From: Deltaproteobacteria bacterium
Lineage (GTDB): Bacteria > Desulfobacterota > UBA8473
Length of the DNA: 8,921 bases
Assembly (NCBI GenBank): GCA_030623035.1
Contig: JAUXFK010000117.1
Span: forward strand, 1-8,921
Direction: 5' to 3'
Made by a program: the position numbers and the translations under genes. This document shows positions 1 through 6,500 of this stretch, piece by piece. Every line of letters starts with the position of its first letter. The first letter of the stretch is position 1. The notes below the pieces were generated by a model. The model was not told where the DNA came from, searched no databases, and saw only the letters and a program-made list of their open reading frames with translations.

Positions 1-16
1 AAAAAATACCATTTCC

Positions 17-96
17 CGTCATTCCGGCAAAAGCCGGAATCCAGTGTTTTCAAGCAGTTGCGGACCATCTGGACTCCGGTTTTCACCGGAGTGACG
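17..96. repeat. Composite double-hairpin inverted repeat (REP/MITE-like)
   Basis: Two 28-nt arms, 17-44 and 69-96, are inverted copies of each other with 23 of 28 positions matching. Each arm is also a hairpin: ATTCCGGC (21-28) pairs with GCCGGAAT (33-40) across AAAA, and ACTCCGGT (73-80) pairs with ACCGGAGT (85-92) across TTTC. A 24-nt spacer separates the arms. Four of the five differences between arms form two compensatory pairs that keep both stems perfect. The 'GTCATTCCGGC...GCCGGAATCCAG' theme is a familiar dispersed intergenic repeat in many Gram-negative genomes. It may also act as a transcription terminator or mRNA stabiliser for an upstream gene outside the window. Confidence 0.8.
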
Positions 97-228
97 ACTT
101 TTTACGAATTCATCAGTATTACTCTACAATAAAAAAGAATTATAAATATTATTCTATTTTTTCAATAAAATCAACCACCATTTAACTATCTAATAATAAA
201 AAATAACTCCCTTACAATCCATTATACC

Positions 229-258
229 TTGACTTTTTCATAGTTTTTTGAAAATATT
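229..258 (+). promoter_or_regulatory. Weak candidate sigma70-type promoter
   Basis: TTGACT (229-234) matches five of six bases of the -35 consensus. An 18-nt spacer follows, then AATATT (253-258), which matches four of six bases of the -10 consensus. It points toward the gene cluster and lies in AT-rich DNA. Such matches are expected by chance in AT-rich sequence, and the leader to the first gene would be about 240 nt long and run through the repeats, so this is only a candidate. Confidence 0.2.
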
Positions 259-386
259 CCCCTTGATTACCTAGTTAGTGTCTATCCAGAAATGAGAAAT
301 TTTGTTCAAGGTCAAGGAAGGCGAAGATTTTAACCGCCCCGCAGAATATGGCTTCGCATTTCACAGGGCAAGCAGGAATATATTGA

Positions 387-420
387 CATGTAGGGGCACA
401 GTGCGATGTGCCCTTACATC
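387..420. repeat. Inverted repeat around GGGGCACA/TGTGCCC
   Basis: CATGTAGGGGCACA (387-400) is followed by a 6-nt loop (GTGCGA) and TGTGCCCTTACATC (407-420). Twelve of fourteen positions pair. No T-run follows, so an intrinsic terminator is unlikely. Elements built on 'TAGGGGCAC...GTGCCCCTA' are a common type of dispersed intergenic palindrome in environmental bacteria. Here it sits about 80 nt before the first gene and would be in the leader of any transcript starting further upstream. Confidence 0.65.
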
Positions 421-436
421 TGAGTTTGATGCATAG

Positions 437-455
437 AATGGTCAAAAGGGCCATT
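437..455 (+). promoter_or_regulatory. Short hairpin in the leader of the DHS-like gene
   Basis: AATGGTC (437-443) can pair with GGCCATT (449-455) across the loop AAAAG, giving a 7-bp stem with one G-U pair in RNA. It lies 47 nt before the ATG at 503 and does not cover the ribosome binding site at 493-498. It could be a leader structure or the margin of the neighbouring repeat; no known riboswitch pattern is visible. Confidence 0.3.
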
Positions 456-502
456 TATGGATGAACATGAGTTACAAATAACGGGTCACTTTGGGGAGAT
501 AA

Positions 503-1453
503 ATGAAAAAAGATTTTAAGCCCATAAAACTGAATAAGGTTAGAAGCAATTCATTGAAAGACAGGCAAAGCAAGGTGTCAATAAAGAGTTTTGGGAAAGC
601 CTATACCAGATCCGGCAATTTTAGTGAATTCCTGAATTGTCTTCCCGATATACTTGCTGCCAAAGACCTAAAAGAGGTTGTAACTGAGATAACAACTGCC
701 TATAAGGCTCAAAAGATAATAGTCCTTGCTATTGGAGCTCACGTGATAAAGGTGGGATTAAATCCTATAATTATAGACCTCATGGAGAAAGGCATTATCA
801 GCGCTATTGCCCTCAATGGAGCCGGGATTATTCATGATTCAGAAATAGCTATGGTAGGGCAAACCTCTGAAGAGGTAAATCACGGATTAACAGAAGGTTC
901 ATTCGGCATGGCAGAAGAGACAGCCAGAACAATAAATGAGGCAATTTCGGATGGTATAAATAATGACATTGGAATCGGTGAGTCAGTAGGAAAAAGATTA
1001 TTAGAAATTGACTCCCCATATAAAGACCAGAGCATCCTTGTTAATGGAGTTCGATTAAAAATTCCTATAACGGTTCATATAGCCATTGGAACGGATATAA
1101 TCCACATGCATCCTTCTTGTAACGGAGCTGCAATCGGAAAAGGGTCTCATCTGGATTTCCGTCTCTTTTCTTCAGTAATATCACAACTTGAGAGAGGGGT
1201 CTATCTAAACATAGGTTCCTCTGTAATCTTGCCGGAGGTGTTCCTAAAGGCCCTGACTCTTGTTCGTAACCTGGGTTTTGACATTAAGAATTTCACTACA
1301 GTCAATATGGATTTCATTCAACATTATCGCCCTGTAACAAATGTGGTAAAAAGACCAACCCAAAAAGGCGGCAAAGGATACTCGATAACCGGACATCACG
1401 AGATAATGGTACCTCTCTTGGCAGCAGCCATCCTGGAAGGATTAGAAGTTTAA
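503..1453 (+). CDS. Deoxyhypusine-synthase-like protein
   Basis: This 316-residue protein resembles the deoxyhypusine synthase (DS) family, which binds NAD and transfers an aminobutyl group from spermidine. The best-matching stretch is a Rossmann-like segment at residues 78-114: GAHVIKVGLNP (78-88), a helix with 'IIIDLMEKG', then LNGAGIIHDSE (104-114), the counterpart of the TTGAnvvHD segment in archaeal enzymes. GTDIIHMHP follows at 196-204. The C-terminus differs from true DHS: instead of the catalytic-lysine segment (WGKI type) it has a Lys/Gly-rich stretch (KRPTQKGGKG, 283-292) and TGHHE (296-300). Bacteria lack the usual eIF5A substrate, so the real substrate is unknown; a polyamine reaction such as homospermidine formation is one possibility. 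The start is supported by GGGGAG at 493-498, though its 4-nt spacing is short. There is no signal peptide, so it is probably cytoplasmic. It is the first gene of the run, 17 nt before rmuC. Confidence 0.65.
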   Translation: MKKDFKPIKLNKVRSNSLKDRQSKVSIKSFGKAYTRSGNFSEFLNCLPDILAAKDLKEVVTEITTAYKAQKIIVLAIGAHVIKVGLNPIIIDLMEKGIISAIALNGAGIIHDSEIAMVGQTSEEVNHGLTEGSFGMAEETARTINEAISDGINNDIGIGESVGKRLLEIDSPYKDQSILVNGVRLKIPITVHIAIGTDIIHMHPSCNGAAIGKGSHLDFRLFSSVISQLERGVYLNIGSSVILPEVFLKALTLVRNLGFDIKNFTTVNMDFIQHYRPVTNVVKRPTQKGGKGYSITGHHEIMVPLLAAAILEGLEV

Positions 1454-1470
1454 CAAACAATAGATTTGCT

Positions 1471-2706
1471 ATGGATTTTACGCCGATAATTCTTGTCTTA
1501 ACTTTAGGTATTGCTTTGGGCCTCGCTTTTGCTCTTGCCTTGAGGTTTATGCATACGAAGTCAGCTAATGAACTAGCAGAAAAGCTTTTCCAAGAGAGTG
1601 AAGCACAACGAAAGGCAAGCATAGATGCTGTAATCGAAAATGTAAAGGCCAGCTTTGGAAGTCTGTCTCTTGATGCACTATCAAAGGCTACAGAAGAATT
1701 TCTAAAGTTATCAAAGACGAAGTTGGAATCAGAAAGAGAAGTATGCGCAAAGGAATTAGATGAGAAGAAGGTACTTATTGATCAGCAATTGCAGCGTATG
1801 TCATCCGAGCTGGAAAATATCTCTAAATTAATGAACGATCTGGAAAAGGACAGAGTAGAGAAGTTTGGAGAACTTACCACCCAATTGAGAACAGCGGGCG
1901 AACAAACCACAGCCCTTATGCAGACAACCAATACTCTTCGCGAGGCACTGTCAAGTACCAAGGCAAGAGGACAATGGGGAGAACGAATGGCGGAAGATGT
2001 ATTGAGGCTTGCGGGTTTTGTTGAAGACATAAACTATCTGAAACAGAAAGCTATCGAAGGTTCTGGTTCACGACCGGATTTTACATTTTTGCTGCCACGA
2101 AACCTCAAAGTCAATATGGATGTAAAATTCCCTTTAGACAACTATGTAAAGTTCCTTGAAGCTCGTTCAGAGCCAGAGAAGGTAAAATCCCGCAATGATT
2201 TCTTAAGAGATGTCAAAGCAAGGATCAAAGAGGTTACGACTCGTGAATATATCAACCCTGACCAGAATACTCTTGATTATGTACTCTTGTTTATCCCCAA
2301 TGAACAGATTTATTCGTTTATCCATGAACAGGACAGCTCGATTCTCGATGAGGGGATTAAAAACAGGGTCGTCTTTTGTTCACCAATCACTCTTTTTGCT
2401 GTTTTGGCTGTCATTCGGCAGGCAGTTGACAATTTTTCCCTTGAGCAGACATCCAATGAAATACTGTCATTACTCGGAAACTTTAAGAAACAATGGGCTC
2501 TGTTTTTAAAGAAGCTAGAACTCTTGGGCAAGCGAATTGACGACACAAAGAAAGAGTACGATGCACTGATAATGACCCGACGGCGACAACTCGAAAGGCC
2601 TCTGGACAAGATTGAGGCCATTAGAACTGAGCGCAGTATTCCAATTGCAAATGATATAGAAGAAGGTTCCTCTTTATCAATAGGAGAGATCGAAGAAAAC
2701 AATTAA
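1471..2706 (+). CDS. rmuC: DNA recombination protein RmuC
   Basis: This 411-residue protein has the complete RmuC architecture. One membrane helix (about residues 4-26) is followed by a long charged coiled coil (about 30-160) and then the RmuC core (about 165-375). The core opens with RGQWGE (166-171) and contains RPDF (201-204) and MDVKFPLDNY (216-225). E171, D203 and D217-x-K219 fit the PD-(D/E)xK nuclease-like pattern proposed for this family. The later stretch with LFIPNE and FCSPITLFAVL is also typical. RmuC limits recombination at inverted repeats and is thought to act on DNA while tethered to the inner membrane by its N-terminus. The ATG at 1471 is chosen because it places the membrane helix at the very N-terminus, but no clear Shine-Dalgarno precedes it; translation may depend on coupling to the gene ending 17 nt upstream. 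It has no evident functional tie to the export genes downstream. Confidence 0.93.
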   Translation: MDFTPIILVLTLGIALGLAFALALRFMHTKSANELAEKLFQESEAQRKASIDAVIENVKASFGSLSLDALSKATEEFLKLSKTKLESEREVCAKELDEKKVLIDQQLQRMSSELENISKLMNDLEKDRVEKFGELTTQLRTAGEQTTALMQTTNTLREALSSTKARGQWGERMAEDVLRLAGFVEDINYLKQKAIEGSGSRPDFTFLLPRNLKVNMDVKFPLDNYVKFLEARSEPEKVKSRNDFLRDVKARIKEVTTREYINPDQNTLDYVLLFIPNEQIYSFIHEQDSSILDEGIKNRVVFCSPITLFAVLAVIRQAVDNFSLEQTSNEILSLLGNFKKQWALFLKKLELLGKRIDDTKKEYDALIMTRRRQLERPLDKIEAIRTERSIPIANDIEEGSSLSIGEIEENN

Positions 2707-2744
2707 TATAAGCTTCAATACATATATGAAATGGAGGCAAGAAG

Positions 2745-5603
2745 ATGTACTTTGGAACATCATTGGTTCAATTTTCAATCAGGCGTCCTAAACTCATCAC
2801 GACTGCAATGATCGTAATAACCTTCTTCTTGGCTTTGTTAACGATTTTACCCAGCTTTTGGCCCAAAACATTTCCTTTTCTAAATCCCCTTATAGTAGAT
2901 ACAGACCCGGAAAATATGCTGCCGGAAGATGAATTTGTTCGGGTGTTTCATGATCAAATGAAAAGAGAAATGAACCTTTACGATATGGTAGTCCTTGGTA
3001 TTGTCAATGAATCCCATCCGGATGGGGTCTTTAACACGGAGTCCCTACATAAGATCTATGAACTTACCGAATATGCCAAGACACTTCACTGGACAAGTAA
3101 AGAGGATTCAAACGCGCAAGTCGGCATCGTCACCCGAGACATTATTGCACCCTCTACAGTAGACAATATCGAGCAGGGTGGTCTTGGCGTTGTCAAATTC
3201 GAATGGCTAATGCCCAAACCACCAAAAAGTAGGCAAGAATCCATTGCAATCCGTGAAAAACTCCTTCGTCTACCCTTCATGAAAGGGACGATGCTTTCAG
3301 AAGATGGAAGGGCATTGTGCTTATATTTGCCGCTTACTTCAAAAGACTTGAGTTACAGGGTTTCTTCTGAGCTGCAAAAAAAGATCGCGTCTTTCAAGGG
3401 GGAGGAACGTTATTTTATCACCGGCTTGCCAGTAGCAGAAGATACTTTTGGTGTTGAAATGTTTAAACAGATGGCAATCTCTGCGCCTGTTGCCATGCTG
3501 ATTATCTTCGCCCTTATGATGTTTTTTTTCCGCAAATTTATTGTGGTTCTCTCCCCTTTGATTGTCGCTATGGTTTCGGTAATCTGTACGATGGGGATAC
3601 TTATTGCCACAGGGAACACCGTTCACATCATGAGTTCTATGATCCCCATCTTTATCATGCCGATTGCAGTATTAGATGCTATACACATCGGTTCAGAATT
3701 CTTTGATCGCTATCAAGAGACAAGAAACAGGCAGGAAACAATCAGTAATGTCATGGACGATTTATTTATGCCCCTGCTTTATACCTCCCTCACCACCGCA
3801 GCAGGATTTTCTTCGCTGGCTTTGACCCCAATACCCCCTGTACAGACATTCGGCATATTCGTTGCGTTCGGTGTTATGATCGCATGGTTTTTGACCGTAG
3901 TATTTATCCCTGCATACTTTATGTTAATTCGGGAAGAGACACTGGAAACATTCGGTGCAGTTCATAAAAACGGGGATCCTGTTTCACATTTCCCCCTTTC
4001 CCGTTTCCTCAATTGGTTGGGCAAAGTAACCTACAACCATGCCAAAATGATTATTGTTGCAACAATCCTCCTGGTCTTGGTAGCAGCATATGGCATAACT
4101 CGGATTACGATAAACGACAATCCAACGAAGTGGTTTGCCCATTCACACCCAATCCGTATTGCAGATAAGGTGCTCAATGAACATTTTGGTGGTACCTACA
4201 TGGCATATCTTTCTTTAGAGACAAAAGGCGGTATTATCTCACCTGATGCGTATGCGCTATCTCTATCAAAACGTATTGAAGAAAGCCTTAGGGGATATCA
4301 AGATACGATTCAAGGGATAACACCGGTCTTTGAGGAGTTGCAAAATGAGGCATTACGATCGGCTAAAACAGTACCATCAAAAGAAGGGTTGCTTCACCAA
4401 TTAACCTCCTTTGCCGAATCCAGGATGGATAAGTCTCAGTTTGAATATATGGAGGCATGGGAGGAGGCTCTCTTGTTTCTTGATCAGGAAAGGCAAAGAG
4501 ACCAAATATTTAAACGGCCCGAGATCTTATCCTATATAGAAGAACTTCAGACACATCTTCTAAGCACAAGGACCGTGGGCAAATCAAATTCCCTGGCAGA
4601 TATTGTCAAGACCGTACATCGGGAGCTCTTACTGGGTGATCCCACGCAATACAAGATTCCAAACTCATCGAATGCCGTTGCCCAGTGTCTGATGACATAC
4701 CAAAGCAGCCATCGTCCACAAGACCTCTGGCATTTTGTAACCCCAGACTTTAAAAAGACCGTTCTTTGGGTTCAGCTAAAAAGCGGGGATAACAAGGAGA
4801 TGTCAAAGGTTACAAAGGCGATAGACACCTATATTGCCGCAAACCCGCCACCATTTCCACTTGTACATAACTGGTTTGGTCTTACTTATATCAATATTAC
4901 CTGGCAGAATAAGATGGTCAGCGGTATGTTAAAGGCCTTTCTTGGCAGTTTTTTAGTTGTCCTTTTGCTCATGACAATCCTATTTCGGTCTTCTTCTTGG
5001 GGACTGCTTTCAATGGTTCCCCTCACCATAACCATTGGATTGATATACGGTGCAATCGGTCTTATTGGAAAGGATTATGACATGCCTGTAGCGATCCTCT
5101 CTTCTCTAAGTCTTGGTCTGTCTGTTGACTATGCGATCCATTTTCTCTCTCGAAGTCGCAAGCTATACGAACGATATGGATCCTGGGCAGATAGTTACGC
5201 ACCGGTATTCAAAGAACCTGCCCGTGCCATTTCCAGGAATGCCATTGTTGTGGGGCTGGGTTTTCTCCCATTACTGCTGGCCCCTCTGGTTCCATACCGG
5301 ACTGTGGGAACCTTCATCGCAGCTATCCTATTTGCTGCAGGAGTAGCATCACTAATGATCCTGCCATCCCTGATCACGCTTTTAGAAGACTGGCTCTTTC
5401 CAAAGACACAGTTGTGCTCTTTTATGTGTAACTGTACAACCTGTATAATTACAGCGGTTGCAACCGTTTTACTGATTGTTATAAACATCCAGCAGTTCTT
5501 CTCTGTCGGTTGGACGTCAATCACATGGATCAGTATCGTTGCAATCATCGTTTTAACAGGGACATGCGGTCTTTTTACTATTAGTAAAAGATGCAGGGTT
5601 TAA
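2745..5603 (+). CDS. RND superfamily (MMPL/HpnN-type) exporter with extended C-terminus
   Basis: This 952-residue inner-membrane transporter has the two-fold RND plan. TM1 is near 18-36, followed by a periplasmic domain opening with DTDPENMLP (52-60). TM2-TM6 span about 247-393. TM7 is near 435-454, followed by a second, helix-rich periplasmic domain, then TM8-TM12 at about 732-880. TM4 carries LDAIH (Asp311) and TM10 carries GLSVDYAIHF (Asp795), the acidic positions expected in the proton pathway of MMPL/HpnN-like pumps, which move lipids or other hydrophobic molecules out of the inner membrane. The usual fold ends near residue 882. Here a further segment holds Cys891, 895, 897 and 900, then two more predicted helices (about 900-920 and 923-946), giving about 14 in all. 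The start has a strong GGAGG (2733-2737) 7 nt before the ATG. Substrate is unknown. The next two genes encode matching periplasmic and outer-membrane partners. Confidence 0.9.
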   Translation: MYFGTSLVQFSIRRPKLITTAMIVITFFLALLTILPSFWPKTFPFLNPLIVDTDPENMLPEDEFVRVFHDQMKREMNLYDMVVLGIVNESHPDGVFNTESLHKIYELTEYAKTLHWTSKEDSNAQVGIVTRDIIAPSTVDNIEQGGLGVVKFEWLMPKPPKSRQESIAIREKLLRLPFMKGTMLSEDGRALCLYLPLTSKDLSYRVSSELQKKIASFKGEERYFITGLPVAEDTFGVEMFKQMAISAPVAMLIIFALMMFFFRKFIVVLSPLIVAMVSVICTMGILIATGNTVHIMSSMIPIFIMPIAVLDAIHIGSEFFDRYQETRNRQETISNVMDDLFMPLLYTSLTTAAGFSSLALTPIPPVQTFGIFVAFGVMIAWFLTVVFIPAYFMLIREETLETFGAVHKNGDPVSHFPLSRFLNWLGKVTYNHAKMIIVATILLVLVAAYGITRITINDNPTKWFAHSHPIRIADKVLNEHFGGTYMAYLSLETKGGIISPDAYALSLSKRIEESLRGYQDTIQGITPVFEELQNEALRSAKTVPSKEGLLHQLTSFAESRMDKSQFEYMEAWEEALLFLDQERQRDQIFKRPEILSYIEELQTHLLSTRTVGKSNSLADIVKTVHRELLLGDPTQYKIPNSSNAVAQCLMTYQSSHRPQDLWHFVTPDFKKTVLWVQLKSGDNKEMSKVTKAIDTYIAANPPPFPLVHNWFGLTYINITWQNKMVSGMLKAFLGSFLVVLLLMTILFRSSSWGLLSMVPLTITIGLIYGAIGLIGKDYDMPVAILSSLSLGLSVDYAIHFLSRSRKLYERYGSWADSYAPVFKEPARAISRNAIVVGLGFLPLLLAPLVPYRTVGTFIAAILFAAGVASLMILPSLITLLEDWLFPKTQLCSFMCNCTTCIITAVATVLLIVINIQQFFSVGWTSITWISIVAIIVLTGTCGLFTISKRCRV

Positions 5604-5633
5604 TCCTATATCAGAAAAGGAGGTAAATAGAAA

Positions 5634-6485
5634 ATGACAGCAAAGAATATTTTACGTATTTTACTTTTCATTCTAATGTCAGTTCTAACCATTTCATTTT
5701 CTAGTTTGGGTTGGTCAGAAAAAATGACTGCAAAGACATCTTCTGACAAAACACCAAGTATCGAGGATATTGTTAATCGGGCAAATCGGGTTGCATATTA
5801 TCAGGAAAATGACGGACAGGCGAAGGTCACCATGTCAATAATAGACAGCCAGGGACGTAAACGATACAGGCGATTTACAATCCTTCGCAGAAATGATGAT
5901 ACTGAAGATAAGCGCTTTGGTAATCAGAAGTTTTATGTGTATTTTCATCGGCCTGCTGATGTGAATAAGATGGTATTTCTGGTATGGAAAAACATTGATA
6001 AGGACGATGATCGCTGGCTTTATTTACCTGCCCTGGACTTAGTCAAGCGCATTGCAGCCTCGGATAAACGAACCAGTTTTGTGGGTTCCCATTTCTTTTA
6101 TGAGGATGTTTCGGGTCGGATCATCAACGAAGACAAACATGAACTCGTAAAGACTACGGAAAATTACTATGTATTAAAGAATACCCCCATAAAATCGGAG
6201 CTGGTTGAGTTTTCTTATTATTACATGTGGATTCACCGTCAGACGTTTCTTCCAATAAAAGCTGAGTACTATGACAAGAATGGAGAGAAATACAGAGTTT
6301 ATGAAGCCTTAAAAGTTGAAGATATTCAAGGGCTTAAAACGGTCACCAAGTCCAGGATGAAAGATCTGCGATCAAGCGAAGAAACAATAATTGAATACAT
6401 GAACGTAAAATACAACATCGGTCTGTCCGAAGATATCTTCACCGAACGATATCTAAGACGTGCTCCAGCCAAGTATCTGAGATAG
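5634..6485 (+). CDS. Outer membrane lipoprotein-sorting protein (LolA-like)
   Basis: This 283-residue exported protein belongs to the LolA-like family usually annotated 'outer membrane lipoprotein-sorting protein'. Such proteins often sit beside RND/MMPL exporters and are thought to carry a lipid or lipidated cargo across the periplasm in a half-barrel fold. Residues 7-25 form a hydrophobic signal segment. Processing probably falls soon after, but no clear AxA site is visible, and the whole protein lacks cysteine, so it is not a lipoprotein. The family signature is clear at 126-159: DRWLYLPAL (126-134), VKRIAASDKR (137-146) and SFVGSHFFYEDV (148-159). The later part is rich in strands ('EYYDKNGEKYRVYEA'), fitting a LolA/LppX-type sheet. 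The start has a strong AAGGAGGT (5617-5624) 9 nt before the ATG. It begins 30 nt after the exporter and ends 12 nt before the barrel gene, so co-translation is likely. Confidence 0.88.
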   Translation: MTAKNILRILLFILMSVLTISFSSLGWSEKMTAKTSSDKTPSIEDIVNRANRVAYYQENDGQAKVTMSIIDSQGRKRYRRFTILRRNDDTEDKRFGNQKFYVYFHRPADVNKMVFLVWKNIDKDDDRWLYLPALDLVKRIAASDKRTSFVGSHFFYEDVSGRIINEDKHELVKTTENYYVLKNTPIKSELVEFSYYYMWIHRQTFLPIKAEYYDKNGEKYRVYEALKVEDIQGLKTVTKSRMKDLRSSEETIIEYMNVKYNIGLSEDIFTERYLRRAPAKYLR

Positions 6486-6500
6486 GAGTAATGCCCTGTG
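6484..6500 (+). promoter_or_regulatory. Ribosome binding site fixing a GTG start
   Basis: AGGAG (6484-6488) overlaps the TAG stop of the LolA-like gene (6483-6485) and lies 9 nt before the GTG at 6498-6500. The overlap suggests translational coupling between the two genes. The GTG opens a protein with a good signal peptide, whereas the nearby ATG at 6491 is in another frame. Confidence 0.7.

Larger units (their letters stand above)
1..502. other. Intergenic region upstream of the gene cluster
   Basis: I see no credible coding region in these 502 bases. The stretch is a mosaic. It has a double-hairpin inverted repeat at 17-96, then a very AT-rich segment from about 100 to 260. From about 275 a clearly more GC-rich patch runs to about 420, opening with TTAGTGTCTATCCAGAAATG (275-294) and closing with a second inverted repeat (387-420). 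A small hairpin lies at 437-455, ahead of the ribosome binding site of the first gene. The abrupt composition changes and several palindromes suggest accumulated dispersed repeats. Any promoter for the cluster should lie here, but none is convincing. Confidence 0.7.

Noticed and set aside
383..388. Perfect TTGACA as a -35 box
   Set aside because: It overlaps the edge of the inverted repeat, and no acceptable -10 hexamer lies 16-18 nt downstream (the bases there are ATGTGC).
1..502. CRISPR array or tRNA gene in the upstream region
   Set aside because: The repeats are inverted pairs, not regularly spaced direct repeats, and no cloverleaf or CCA-ended stem can be drawn.
2310..2702. A 130-codon minus-strand frame opposite the end of rmuC
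   Set aside because: It overlaps the conserved RmuC core, shows no motif, and its serine-rich composition is typical of an antisense shadow.
5195..5548. A 117-codon minus-strand frame opposite the exporter C-terminus
   Set aside because: It lies entirely over conserved transmembrane helices of the exporter and has no ribosome binding site or domain. It does not explain the exporter's extra C-terminal segment, which is in frame with the rest.
5724..5735. Second ATG-ACx-GCA-AAG (MTAK) in the LolA-like gene, repeating the first four residues
   Set aside because: Starting here would remove the signal peptide and there is no Shine-Dalgarno at the right distance. The four-residue match to the true start is probably chance.
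6491..6493. ATG upstream of the GTG as an alternative start of the barrel gene
   Set aside because: It is in a different frame from the barrel and its translation does not resemble a signal peptide.
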